A DNA stretch of 64,000 bases. Origin: Thermococcus pacificus (GTDB taxonomy: Archaea > Methanobacteriota_B > Thermococci > Thermococcales > Thermococcaceae). This document shows, piece after piece, positions 7,869 to 16,125 of this stretch. Location: assembly GCF_002214485.1 (NCBI RefSeq), contig NZ_CP015102.1, positions 186,001 through 250,000 of the forward strand. Reading direction: 5' to 3'. The position numbers and the translations under genes were made by a program. The notes under the pieces were generated by a model. That model was not told the DNA's origin. It saw only the letters and a program-made list of their open reading frames with translations, and made no database searches. Position 1 is the stretch's first letter, and every line of letters starts with the position of its first letter.

Positions 7869-8456
7869 GTGGGAAAAGAGGAAAACCCCAAGCTACCGAA
7901 GTCAGTTCTGAGGCACCTGGAGCCCAATGAGGATGTTCTCTTCTCGATAAGGAAGAAGATAAGCATGGAGAAGCCAAAGTGGCTCCTCGTGACGAACAGG
8001 AGGATAATCTACCTCGACGAGAAAGTTTTAGGGAGATACGACCTCAAGGCGCTCCCATACCAGAAGCTGGAGCAGGTCACGGTGAAGCTCGGGATAATGT
8101 CGTCGGAGTTCATAATAGAGGGGGAGGAGAACATAACCCTCAAGCTCGGCTGGATGAACAAGGAGGAGGCTAGGAAGGCGATAAACGCCATCAAAGACGC
8201 CCTCAACGCTATAGCGGTGGAGCCTGTATCCATCGAGGTCAATAAGAAACTCACAAGTGAGACATGGGTATTGAAGAAGCCAAAGGAGTTCATAACGAGA
8301 ACGATGCCGGCCTACCAGCCTGCCCAGCCCGTTGTTAAGGAGGAGAAGGAAGACCCAATGGAGCAGCTCAAGAAGCTGAAGGAACTCTACGACATGGGCG
8401 TTATAAGCCAGGAGGAGTATGAGGAGAAAAGAAAGAGGCTGTTGGAGCAGATTTAG
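7869..8456 (+). CDS. PH-like plus SHOCT domain protein
   Basis: 195 aa. The N-terminal part has LRHLEPNEDVLFSIRKK and KWLLVTNRRIIYLDEKVL, the usual layout of prokaryotic PH-like domains; the last ~35 residues (DPMEQLKKLKELYDMGVISQEEYEEKRKRLL) are a typical SHOCT helix pair, which in many proteins is an oligomerisation or tethering tail. I chose the GTG at 7869, which has AAGGTGA five bases upstream, over an ATG at 7827 that lies upstream of the ribosome binding site. Its stop overlaps that of the convergent amylase gene by 4 bases. Role unknown. Confidence 0.8.
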   Translation: MGKEENPKLPKSVLRHLEPNEDVLFSIRKKISMEKPKWLLVTNRRIIYLDEKVLGRYDLKALPYQKLEQVTVKLGIMSSEFIIEGEENITLKLGWMNKEEARKAINAIKDALNAIAVEPVSIEVNKKLTSETWVLKKPKEFITRTMPAYQPAQPVVKEEKEDPMEQLKKLKELYDMGVISQEEYEEKRKRLLEQI

Positions 8457-10645
8457 CGCATCTTTCTCCACGCCATCCCAATGGCCAGAACCACAAGAAC
8501 GGCCAGAGAGGCGTAGATGGCTTTAGCAGGCCAGCCCCCCGGCATGTTCCCCGGAGACTCTGAGAGGGAGGGCTCCACCGGGGAGGACGTGATTGGCGGC
8601 CCTTCCGGCTCGGCCTTCAGGAGGACTGTTCTGTTGCCGACCCCGTAGAGTGTGACGTTCAGAGGTTCGAGCTCCTCCCAGGCAGAGCCCCTGTAGAGCC
8701 TGACCGAGAAGGCCGTCCCGTTCGGTAGGGGAACGACGGTGAAATAGTAACCTGTCGAGGACTCCAAGAGGGGCCTCGGCTCGGCAAGCTCGGAGATGTT
8801 TCCTACTATCCACAGCTTACCTGTGAAGTTACTGGCATTGAAAGCGACCAGCGCCGGGATATCGCTGCCGGAGTAGTAGCGGAGCTTCGCCGGGTTGCTT
8901 CTCTTTCCGCCGGCCTCGACCGTGACATCCACCCAGGCGGAGGAGGTTTCAACCTCCGGAACGCGGACGAGTATCTCGCTGGGGCTCCACGAGAGCACCT
9001 CTGCCTCCTCTCCGCCGATGAGAACCCTTCCAGAGCTTCTGAAACCGGCACCACCAATGAGGACTTCCTGACCCGGTTGGGCTACGTAGGGGGTTAGAGA
9101 GCCTATAAGCGGCCCGTCCTGCGGGCGCTTGATGTGGAAGACGTAGAAGCTGTTCTTCGGGAGAGTTAGCATGGCCTTTCCGCCCTTTACAGTCATCCCA
9201 GCACCGTAGAGGGCATCACTGTAAGCTCCGTCCGGCCAGTCGAGGCTCAGTGTGAGGTTCGAGGGGGAGCCCTTGTTCATGACGACGAGAAGTTTATGGG
9301 TTCCGAAGGTTCTCTCAAAGGCCCAGACAGAATAGTTCGCGTATAGAGTTTTGAAGTCTCCAAAGGCTAAAGCGTCGTTGGTCTTCCTAAGCTCCGCCAG
9401 CGTTCTTATGATGCGCGCCGCCTCTGTGGAGTTGTTGAAGACCATCATCGGCCTGTTGTAGGGATCTCCCTTTCCGTCCTTGCTCACGAGGTAGCTCTCG
9501 TCGCCGTAGTAGATAACCGGGATTCCGGGGAGCGTCATCGTCAAAGCAAGGGCCATGTGGAAGCGCTCCAAAGCGTCATCCCGCTTTGCCTCGTTGAGGA
9601 AGCGAACCAGGTCGTGGCTGTCGAGGAAGTTCACCTGCTTGTTTGGATAGACGAAGATGGAGTAATAACTCTCAAGCTCCCCCGCGAGGGTCTCGAAGCT
9701 CCCGACGAAGCCGAAGGTTCTCACGATGTCCTCCCTTATCGGTATGTCGAGAACCGGCGAGACGTTGGAGTAGCGGTAGAGCTCGTGTAGGTCTTCCGTC
9801 CTGTCAGTCGAGAGGGAGTAGTACTCGCCGTAGATGAAGAGCGGCCTCTCCGAGTAGAGCCTGAGGTAGAAGCTCTCGAGCCAGCCGAGCTCCATGTGCT
9901 TGACCGCGTCGATCCTGAGGCCGCAGGCGCCGTTCTCGACGAAGAGTTTGGCCCCCTCCGTGAGGTAGGAGTCGACCCAGGGATTAAGCTGGTTGAAGTC
10001 GGCCAAACCGTAGAGGTTCGCATACTTGAGCGGGATGTCCTCCCAGCGGAAGATGTTGCCGTTGTGGTGGTAGATGGCCTCCCTAATTCCGGTGATGGGG
10101 TTCACGGTGGCGTTCTTGGTGTCCTCATAGTAGTCGGTGACCTTCGTTCCGTTGTCGTAGAGGGCACCAAACTCGCCGTCGGTGGCGGGACCGGCGTGGT
10201 TGGGCACGTAGTCAACGATTACACAGATTCCCCTCTTTTGGGCTTCCTCAACCAGTTCTCTGAAGTCGTTCCAGTCCCCAAAGTGCTCGTCTATCCCCTT
10301 GTAGTCCCTCGTCCAGTAGCCGTGGTAGGGGGCGCTTCCATGGGCCATTTTGTTTATGTTGTCGTTCAGCGGTGAGACCCATATCATCGAGACACCGAGG
10401 CTTTTGATGTAGTCGAGCTTCTCGGTGAGGCCCTCCAGGTCGCCGCCCCAGTAGAGGCGGTAGTTTTTGTGGTCAGGGTCATAGAAAGGCCCGTTGTTGG
10501 AGCCGTTGCCGTCGTAGAACCTGTCGACCATGACCTGGTAGATCACACCCCTCTCCGGAACCAGGTAGGTGTAAGCGGATACCATGGGAGAAAAAAGGAG
10601 TAATGAAACCAATAGCAGGACTATTGGACCCAAATGCTTTCTCAA
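8453..10645 (-). CDS. Membrane-anchored GH13 alpha-amylase / cyclodextrin glucanotransferase-type enzyme
   Basis: 730 aa. Signal peptide (1-24), GH13 barrel with DYVPNH (145-150), catalytic Asp246 in GLRIDAVKH, Glu274 in IYGEYY and Asp345 in FLDSHD; then a beta-sandwich C domain, an IPT/TIG-like domain (from ~515), a further beta domain and a C-terminal membrane helix ending in Lys/Arg. It would act outside the cell on starch, glycogen or maltodextrins. The barrel plus IPT order is that of CGTases and maltogenic amylases; hydrolysis versus cyclisation cannot be decided by eye. Start is TTG at 10645, with GGTGAT four to nine bases upstream inside a TGM. The extra C-terminal anchor suggests the enzyme stays on the cell. 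Confidence 0.88.
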   Translation of the reverse strand: MRKHLGPIVLLLVSLLLFSPMVSAYTYLVPERGVIYQVMVDRFYDGNGSNNGPFYDPDHKNYRLYWGGDLEGLTEKLDYIKSLGVSMIWVSPLNDNINKMAHGSAPYHGYWTRDYKGIDEHFGDWNDFRELVEEAQKRGICVIVDYVPNHAGPATDGEFGALYDNGTKVTDYYEDTKNATVNPITGIREAIYHHNGNIFRWEDIPLKYANLYGLADFNQLNPWVDSYLTEGAKLFVENGACGLRIDAVKHMELGWLESFYLRLYSERPLFIYGEYYSLSTDRTEDLHELYRYSNVSPVLDIPIREDIVRTFGFVGSFETLAGELESYYSIFVYPNKQVNFLDSHDLVRFLNEAKRDDALERFHMALALTMTLPGIPVIYYGDESYLVSKDGKGDPYNRPMMVFNNSTEAARIIRTLAELRKTNDALAFGDFKTLYANYSVWAFERTFGTHKLLVVMNKGSPSNLTLSLDWPDGAYSDALYGAGMTVKGGKAMLTLPKNSFYVFHIKRPQDGPLIGSLTPYVAQPGQEVLIGGAGFRSSGRVLIGGEEAEVLSWSPSEILVRVPEVETSSAWVDVTVEAGGKRSNPAKLRYYSGSDIPALVAFNASNFTGKLWIVGNISELAEPRPLLESSTGYYFTVVPLPNGTAFSVRLYRGSAWEELEPLNVTLYGVGNRTVLLKAEPEGPPITSSPVEPSLSESPGNMPGGWPAKAIYASLAVLVVLAIGMAWRKMR

Positions 10646-10649
10646 ACCA

Positions 10650-10684
10650 TATCACCGAGGGTGATAAAGAAGGGAAATCTATAA
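10650..10684 (-). promoter_or_regulatory. Promoter of the amylase gene with a perfect TGM
   Basis: TATCAC-N5-GTGATA at 10650-10666 is an exact Thermococcales glycolytic motif, the site bound by TrmBL1/Tgr. The TATA-like TTTATAGA (10677-10684 on the minus strand) lies upstream, putting the predicted transcription start near 10655, inside the TGM. A TGM downstream of the TATA box is the arrangement known for repression relieved by maltodextrin, so the amylase is probably repressed without starch sugars. The TGM also contains the gene's ribosome binding site. Confidence 0.8.
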
Positions 10685-10687
10685 ACG

Positions 10688-11350
10688 TTACGGCATTGGT
10701 ATTCTGACGCCCCTAAGCCCGTCATCCGCTGCCTTCGGAACCCCACCAACGTAGCCATCCCCAGATTGCTCGATGGAAACAATGGTGGTGGCGATCTCCC
10801 GGAACAGGTGGTAGTGACCACTCAACTGGCTCCTCTCGACTACATCCCTATTGACCAGGTACACCGCCGCCCTACCACTTCTACCGACAAAGGTGGAGAT
10901 GTTTCTGATGAGACGGAGAAGCTCCCTGTCGGGTATCACAAGGAAGAACTTGTGAAAGCCCAGGACGGGGTTTAAGACAAGTTCCTGCTCAGCGGCGCTA
11001 AAGTAGAGCCTATCGTAGTACTTTGTGTCGAGGGAGTGCTTGTCCACCTCAACGCGACCGAACACGCTCCCGACGTCGCGATTGCCGCCGATCTTTATCA
11101 CGGGGACGTTGGAGAGCCCCTCGAGGTTGAGGCCCACGAGTTCAAGCCTGGTGAGCGCCTCGGCAAACGAGTCGGAGATGTCGTCCAGGAGAACCGGCCT
11201 CCGCCTGTCCCCGCACCTGCGACATATCAGGTAGAGGAGAAGCTCCGGGGAAGAAGTCGAACCGTACTCAACGAGAACCGTCTCGCCGGACCTGAGGCCG
11301 AACAGGATTGAGTCAACAGCCTGAAGTGCTATGTTGCACACCACCCTCAT
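10688..11350 (-). CDS. DUF257-like protein
   Basis: 220 aa, soluble. It has the look of a RecA/KaiC-like fold that has lost the Walker A loop: LRSGETVLVEYGSTSSPELLLYLI resembles the first strand-loop-helix but no GKT/GKS is present. A CRRCG pair lies at residues ~43-47. I assign it to DUF257, a protein family enlarged in Thermococcales, from overall pattern; confidence in the family name is moderate. The gene lies between the amylase (start 10645) and tldE (end 11399), all on the minus strand, with 48 bases separating it from tldE. Function unknown. Confidence 0.65.
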   Translation of the reverse strand: MRVVCNIALQAVDSILFGLRSGETVLVEYGSTSSPELLLYLICRRCGDRRRPVLLDDISDSFAEALTRLELVGLNLEGLSNVPVIKIGGNRDVGSVFGRVEVDKHSLDTKYYDRLYFSAAEQELVLNPVLGFHKFFLVIPDRELLRLIRNISTFVGRSGRAAVYLVNRDVVERSQLSGHYHLFREIATTIVSIEQSGDGYVGGVPKAADDGLRGVRIPMP

Positions 11351-11398
11351 GATTTTTGCAACGTCAAAGTATAAAAGGTTAACGAGGAGCGCAGATTT

Positions 11399-12727
11399 TC
11401 ACACTATCCTGGCACTCGTCAGAACCCTCGGCGAGACGAAGGAGCCCCTGCGGAGGGGTCTCTTACCCACAGCGCTCACCGAACGAAGGAGCTCGAAGAC
11501 GTTGCCAGAGAGCATGTTATCCCGGAAAGGCCTGATCTCACCGTTCTTCACGACGTAGCCGAGCCCTACAGTCAGCGAGAAGTCCCCACTCACCGGGTTT
11601 GCGGTGTGCTCGCCGAAGACATCCTTGACAACAATCCCCTCGAAGTCTTCCAGCGATTCTTTCCCGGGTTCAACGAGGAGGTTGCTCGTCCCTATGTGGG
11701 GCTTTGTCCTAAAGTCCCTGACCGCGTTCCCCGTGCTCTCCATGCCGAGGAAAGACGCATAGGTGAAGTCGAGGAGGAACGATTTAAGAACACCGTCCTC
11801 AATCAGGACCGTCCTCTTACCCGGAACGCCCTCACCGTCGAAGGGATAGCTACCGGAGCCGGCTGGAAGAGTGGCGTCGTCGAGGATGGTCAAGCACTCG
11901 CTCCCCACCGTCTCACCCGGCGATGAGAACCTGCTCCTCCTGAAGTAGATGCTGTCACCGAAGACGTTCTCAAGGAATATCGAGAGAACCGCCTGAAAAG
12001 CATCCGGCTCGAGGAGAACCTCTCCGAAGTGGCCGTCAATGGGCTTTGCCCTCGCGCTCATCTCCGCATCGCGGAGGGCCTCGCGAATACCCTTCTCGAG
12101 TTCTTCAAGCGGCTGGAGCGAGCGGTATGACTGGTAGTAGGAGCCCGTCCCGGTGCCAAGGACCGCGTATACCGAGGCGCTCATCCCGGTCGAGCGACCC
12201 TCCAGCTCAACACCATTGGAGTTCACCAAGCCGTAGGTGTTCACACCAAATGCGAGGGAACCCGAGAGGGTGGAGGCACCCTTGAGCTCGGCCATCAGTC
12301 TAGCGAAGTCAGAGGCTAATGAATAGGCCTCCTCGAAGGGCATCTCCTTTATCCTGCGGTCGTAGAGGTTCTCAACCGCAGCTGGCTTTCCAGGTTCAGG
12401 AAAACCGACGAAGGGAACCTCGCTCACCCTCGCCAGATTAATCGTCTTCTCAACGAAGTCCTCGAGGGTTTTCCTATCGTGGTTCAGGCCGGTAATGTAG
12501 GAGAAGCCCAGCCTACCTCTGTACCCTATCCTGAGGCCCACACCGGAGTAGAACTTCCTCTGGGAGCGTTCAACTTTCTCGCGCTCTATCTTGAAGGAGC
12601 CTCCCCTGCCCATCTCCCAGTAGATCTCCCACTCGACGTTCTTTCCCTCGAGTATCGCGACCAGCTCGTCTATCATCGGCCCACCCGGGGTAACTTCCGG
12701 CGGAAGCTTAAAAGGTATTCGACTCAC
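11399..12727 (-). CDS. TldE/PmbA-type metalloprotease-like subunit
   Basis: 442 aa, homologous to TldE/PmbA, the non-zinc partner of the TldD/TldE peptidase that degrades unfolded peptides and, in several bacteria, matures peptide antibiotics. The family pattern is visible in the centre and C-terminal half: DAFQAVLSIFLENVFGD, SFLLDFTYASFLGMESTGNA, and FRTKPHIGTSNLLVEPG. The HExxxH motif of TldD is absent, as expected for TldE. The start GTG (12725-12727) overlaps the stop of the ferritin-like gene (GTGA); an internal ATG 17 codons later is possible. The partner TldD is encoded 1.2 kb away (13921-15282) on the same strand. Confidence 0.88.
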   Translation of the reverse strand: MSRIPFKLPPEVTPGGPMIDELVAILEGKNVEWEIYWEMGRGGSFKIEREKVERSQRKFYSGVGLRIGYRGRLGFSYITGLNHDRKTLEDFVEKTINLARVSEVPFVGFPEPGKPAAVENLYDRRIKEMPFEEAYSLASDFARLMAELKGASTLSGSLAFGVNTYGLVNSNGVELEGRSTGMSASVYAVLGTGTGSYYQSYRSLQPLEELEKGIREALRDAEMSARAKPIDGHFGEVLLEPDAFQAVLSIFLENVFGDSIYFRRSRFSSPGETVGSECLTILDDATLPAGSGSYPFDGEGVPGKRTVLIEDGVLKSFLLDFTYASFLGMESTGNAVRDFRTKPHIGTSNLLVEPGKESLEDFEGIVVKDVFGEHTANPVSGDFSLTVGLGYVVKNGEIRPFRDNMLSGNVFELLRSVSAVGKRPLRRGSFVSPRVLTSARIV

Positions 12728-13212
12728 CGCTCAATCATCGTCTCGTAGAACTCGAGGAGCCGCTTGTAGGCCTCCTCTTTTATCTCCGCCAGCCTTCCGA
12801 ACAGTTCCGCGGTCTCCTCGTCACCCGTCATCCTCTGGAGCTTCCTGTAAACGTCCTTGCCTATGGCCTCCGACAGGAGGGCTATGGCGAGGGCCTTCTC
12901 GACGTCCTCCACCCCCATCATCTCGCCGCACACAGGGAGTGTGTCCAGCGGGGGAGCGTTGAACTTCAGGGGATCCATGTTGGGGTACAGCCTCTTGAAG
13001 AGCTCCCTTATCTGAGCCGCCTGCTTCCTCTTCTCCTTCGCGAGGTGCTTGAACTCGTCGACGAGTATGCCCTCGACACGGCCGGACAGCCACTCGTAGC
13101 TCTCGGCCCCGCACTCCTCGTTGCATATGGCGTAGCTGAGAAGCTCGTAGCCGTTGAGGTTCCTCAGGAGGACCTCAACGTCTTGAATAATATCAACATC
13201 TATTGTTGCCAT
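12724..13212 (-). CDS. Ferritin-like (rubrerythrin-type) protein
   Basis: 162 aa, nearly all alpha-helical, about the size of a four-helix ferritin-like domain. Candidate metal ligands are Glu residues in the first helix (GYELLSYAICNEECGAESYEWL), an ExxH in EFKH of the second helix, Glu in LLSEAIGKDVY of the third and EIKEEAY in the fourth. The last position normally carries ExxH, so the di-iron site may be altered. Two extra Cys sit in helix one. I chose the ATG at 13212, which has GGTGA just upstream; an upstream start at 13251 lacks one. The gene ends in a GTGA overlap with tldE, so the two are likely co-translated. Confidence 0.75.
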   Translation of the reverse strand: MATIDVDIIQDVEVLLRNLNGYELLSYAICNEECGAESYEWLSGRVEGILVDEFKHLAKEKRKQAAQIRELFKRLYPNMDPLKFNAPPLDTLPVCGEMMGVEDVEKALAIALLSEAIGKDVYRKLQRMTGDEETAELFGRLAEIKEEAYKRLLEFYETMIER

Positions 13213-13227
13213 CTTCACCGCCAAATA

Positions 13228-13243
13228 CCAAGTTAAACCTTGG
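13228..13243 (-). promoter_or_regulatory. Inverted repeat at the ferritin-like gene promoter
   Basis: CCAAG-N6-CTTGG at 13228-13243 has TTAAAC as its spacer, which reads GTTTAA on the minus strand and is TATA-like. The site is 16-31 bases upstream of the ATG at 13212. It could be an operator over the promoter of the ferritin-tldE pair; no regulator is known. Confidence 0.3.
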
Positions 13244-13333
13244 GTATACACCCTTTTGCTCCGACGGCTTCAAAGTGGATTGAAGCGGTGGGAAGTGTTA
13301 AGTGCCCCTTTGGGAACTAAGAACGGTGGGATC

Positions 13334-13924
13334 ATGAGGCGGACTGTTCTGCTTGCCCTGACGATTGCCCTAATGCTCCCGGTGAGCGGATGCATCGGCG
13401 GTCCTGCAGGCACGGCAACTGAACCGACCGAATCGCGGAATATTCATCCCGGCTACGGTGAGTTCAACGCTGGCAACGTTCTCATCGGGGACGGTGAGGT
13501 TATGATGGATCACTACGGCCTGGTGATTCCAGTTAACAGAACAGCCATTCTAAAGGGAATAATTTTTGCCAGGGAGTATCGGGTCTCGTCTGGGAACGGG
13601 AGCGACACCACCGGCTACTACGGCGGAAAAGTGGAGCTCAAAGCATACCTCGCCGACATATTTGTCCAGTACGCCTGGAAAGCCTTAGAATCAGGACTGA
13701 AGCCGGTTTCCGAACTGGAAGTCGAGATAACGCCGGAAACTGTTGAGGTGAAGCCAGGAAAGAACGAGGCCTTCGAGGTCAAGATTGACACCTCCGAAGT
13801 AACTCTGGGAAAGACATACTACCTCTACATAGTCGCCTTCGGTGGGGACGGCTGGAAGGGCTGGGCTGTCGTCGAGGTGATAACTGAAGAAACGACGGTA
13901 ACAAAAGAAACGGAGAACGACTAA
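13334..13924 (+). CDS. Predicted lipoprotein, unknown
   Basis: 196 aa. Charged start, hydrophobic stretch and lipobox (LPVSGC, Cys20) followed by a short Thr/Pro/Gly linker and a beta-rich domain of ~150 residues with three NxS/T sites. I chose the ATG at 13334, preceded by GGTGGGATC, because it opens directly into the signal sequence; an ORF start at 13256 would put 26 unrelated residues before it. The last 4 bases overlap the convergent tldD gene. No family recognised; it would be anchored on the outer face of the membrane. Confidence 0.72.
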   Translation: MRRTVLLALTIALMLPVSGCIGGPAGTATEPTESRNIHPGYGEFNAGNVLIGDGEVMMDHYGLVIPVNRTAILKGIIFAREYRVSSGNGSDTTGYYGGKVELKAYLADIFVQYAWKALESGLKPVSELEVEITPETVEVKPGKNEAFEVKIDTSEVTLGKTYYLYIVAFGGDGWKGWAVVEVITEETTVTKETEND

Positions 13925-15282
13925 CGCATGCCCCCAACCAAAGCCCTCGTGAGGACGTGGGGCCCGCCGTCGTCGACCGGCACGACCTGGCCCTTGCCGC
14001 AGTAGCCGGGGAACTCGATTTTAGTGTCTTTTCCGATTGCCCTGATGTTCTTAAGCACTTCCAGAATCTTGCCTGAGAGCGCGACGTCCCTCACCTGGGC
14101 CTTTATCTCGCCGTTCTCGATGATGTAACCCTCCTTCGCCCCGAATGTGAACGTCCCGCCGGCGGTGTCGACCTGGCCCCCCTTATCACCTATCATGTAG
14201 AGGCCGTTCTTGACCTCTCCAAGCATCTCATCAAGGCTCCAGTCGCCGGGCTCGACGTAGGTGTTGCCCATCCTCACGAGCGGCTGGTAGGCGTAGCCCT
14301 GGGCCCTCCCGTGGCCGTTCGGTTCGAGGTCAAGTAAAGCGCTGGTCTCGCGGTCGTTCAGGTAGTTTACCAAAATTCCGTCCTTTATCAGCTCTACGCG
14401 CTTTGCCTTAATCCCCTCGTCGTCGTAGATGTAGGAGCCGAACTTGCCGGGCAGTGTTGGGTCGTCCACGACGTTTAAGTTTTCAACCGCTATCCTCTCC
14501 CCGAGCCTTCCGGCCAAGATGCTGTCGCCGTTCTTGACGGAGTCGGCCTCGACCGCATGACCGAGGGCCTCGTGGATGAAGACGCCGGTAAGCTCAGGGT
14601 CCATTATCACGTCAAAGACCCCCGAAGGGGGAGCCTGGGCGTGGAGGAGCGAAATGGCTTTCTCCCTCACAAACTCCGTCCACTGTGGTAAGTCTATTCC
14701 CTCAACAAGCTCCCAGCCGGTCGTCCCACCGAAGCTCTTCCAGTAGGTCTGCATCTCGCCGTTCTCCTTGGCCGTGACCGAAAAGCCAAAGCGTATCCTC
14801 GGAACTACCGTCTCTATCTCGCTCCCGAGTGAGTTGAGGTAAAGCTGTTTCTTAACGCCGTCTCCGTAGTAAACGGATCTGCTGACGATTTTTTCTCCAG
14901 TTAAGAGCGAGCTTGCCTCCTTTACGAGGGCCAGCTTCTCCTCGATCTCCACGTCGGTGAATGGCTTCTTAACCGGCATCTCCGCCCTGTCCACGATGGG
15001 GTCTCCTGTATAAATCTTGGAGTTTCCCTTTGAGAGCTTTGCTATTTTCATCGCCGTTTCGATGGCCTTCTCGGCTCGCCCAATGTCGTTGGCGCTGGAG
15101 AAGCCCCACGCCCCGTTGAAGGCCCTGACGCCGATGCCGACCTCGGTGTTGAGCGAGAGCTCCTCGAGCTGGCCGTTCCCCATGCTGAGGTGTGAAGCAG
15201 TAACGCGTGTTATTCTTATTTCATAATATGGTATACCGTAACGTCCCGCCAGCTCCTCGGCAGTTCTCACGAGTTTCTCCAT
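13921..15282 (-). CDS. tldD: TldD zinc metalloprotease subunit
   Basis: 453 aa. Contains the TldD active site FIHEALGHAVEAD (HExxxH, with the two His and a following Glu/Asp as zinc ligands) and the family C-terminal region HGRAQGYAYQPLVRMGNTYVEPG and GGQVDTAGGTFTFG. With TldE (11399-12727) it should form the heterodimeric peptidase in which substrates enter as unfolded chains. I chose the ATG at 15282, which follows GGTGAGG by 3 bases; an upstream start at 15345 would add 21 unrelated residues. The two subunit genes are usually adjacent; here a ferritin-like gene (same strand) and a lipoprotein gene (opposite strand) lie between them. Confidence 0.93.
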   Translation of the reverse strand: MEKLVRTAEELAGRYGIPYYEIRITRVTASHLSMGNGQLEELSLNTEVGIGVRAFNGAWGFSSANDIGRAEKAIETAMKIAKLSKGNSKIYTGDPIVDRAEMPVKKPFTDVEIEEKLALVKEASSLLTGEKIVSRSVYYGDGVKKQLYLNSLGSEIETVVPRIRFGFSVTAKENGEMQTYWKSFGGTTGWELVEGIDLPQWTEFVREKAISLLHAQAPPSGVFDVIMDPELTGVFIHEALGHAVEADSVKNGDSILAGRLGERIAVENLNVVDDPTLPGKFGSYIYDDEGIKAKRVELIKDGILVNYLNDRETSALLDLEPNGHGRAQGYAYQPLVRMGNTYVEPGDWSLDEMLGEVKNGLYMIGDKGGQVDTAGGTFTFGAKEGYIIENGEIKAQVRDVALSGKILEVLKNIRAIGKDTKIEFPGYCGKGQVVPVDDGGPHVLTRALVGGMR

Positions 15283-15339
15283 GATCCTCACCGGTGGACA
15301 TAAAAGGGAGGGGCTTATATGGGTTCTCATAGAGGGATG

Positions 15340-15352
15340 AACCATAATGGTT
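15340..15352 (+). promoter_or_regulatory. Perfect palindrome before the HTH regulator gene
   Basis: AACCAT-A-ATGGTT (15340-15352) lies between a TATA-like CTTATAT (15314-15320) and the start codon at 15365, right at the predicted transcription start (~15342). Position and symmetry suit an autorepressor operator for the adjacent two-winged-helix protein; this is inference. Confidence 0.45.
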
Positions 15353-15364
15353 TAAGTGTTGCCT

Positions 15365-15874
15365 ATGGAGAGGCGAAGTGAGATATTCGATGCCATCAGG
15401 GCGAAGCCGGGGATAACCTTCAGGGAGCTGGCTAGAGAGCTGGGAGTCGGCATAGGCGACCTCCAGTACCACCTGTGGAAGCTGGAGAAGGAGGGCAGGA
15501 TATTTTCGAGGAGAGCGGGCAGGAGGCGCTACATCTTTCCCAGGGGGCTGGAGGAAGACGCCCAGAGGCTCCTCATAGCTATATCCACGGATACAAGGAG
15601 GAGAATCCTGTTGCTCCTGATGGAGGGCCCGATGGGTCAGAAAGAGCTCGCCGAGACCCTGGGCCTCAGCCAGCCCACGGTGAGCTACCACATGAGCGAG
15701 CTCGTGAGGCTGGGAATAGTGAAGGCTGAAAGGAGCGGAAAAAACGTGGTCTACACCCTCTCATACGACCCTGAAACCGTTGTCAGGCTGATAAGGGAGT
15801 ACAGACCCAGCCTGTGGGAGAGGCTGGCGGACGGTCTCATAGACCTGCTCACGAGTGTGGGTGATGAGAAATGA
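15365..15874 (+). CDS. Two-domain winged-helix transcription regulator
   Basis: 169 aa. Two HTH modules follow each other: residues ~3-58 (EIFDAIRAKPGITFRELARELGVG, QYHLWKLEKEGRI) and ~65-135 (TRRRILLLLMEGPMGQKELAETLGLSQPTVSYHMSELVRLGIV), the second close to ArsR-type. A short helical tail ends the protein. No ligand-binding domain is visible. The start is uncertain: no ribosome binding site is seen, so the transcript may have a very short leader; GTG at 15356 would add three residues. The stop overlaps the next gene (ATGA), which encodes a small membrane protein, suggesting a functional pair. Confidence 0.82.
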   Translation: MERRSEIFDAIRAKPGITFRELARELGVGIGDLQYHLWKLEKEGRIFSRRAGRRRYIFPRGLEEDAQRLLIAISTDTRRRILLLLMEGPMGQKELAETLGLSQPTVSYHMSELVRLGIVKAERSGKNVVYTLSYDPETVVRLIREYRPSLWERLADGLIDLLTSVGDEK

Positions 15875-16125
15875 TGGAGATACTGCTCGTTGCCGTGACT
15901 ATCGCACTCTCCCTCGTCCTGGCGGGGATATCCTCTGTGGCCTACAGGAAGAGCCACCTCCGTCCGGCGCTCTACCTCCTGATAGCATTCCTGATCTTCG
16001 CCCTGAAGAAGGTGATAGAGGCCCTGAAGCTGGCCTCGTGGATAGAAAAAGATGTCGGCCTGGTCACAGGGGTTCTCGAGGCCGCAGTCCTTGTCCTGCT
16101 GCTCCTCTCGCTCTGGAGGCGTTAG
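15871..16125 (+). CDS. Small membrane protein paired with the HTH regulator
   Basis: 84 aa with three predicted membrane helices (about 3-23, 33-48 and 62-81) joined by short basic/acidic loops. The gene overlaps the end of the winged-helix gene by four bases, so translation is coupled. Pairs of HTH and small multi-pass proteins recur in archaea, and the membrane protein may sense a membrane state for the regulator; there is no direct evidence here. It ends 4 bases into the convergent usp gene. Family not recognised. Confidence 0.7.
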   Translation: MMEILLVAVTIALSLVLAGISSVAYRKSHLRPALYLLIAFLIFALKKVIEALKLASWIEKDVGLVTGVLEAAVLVLLLLSLWRR

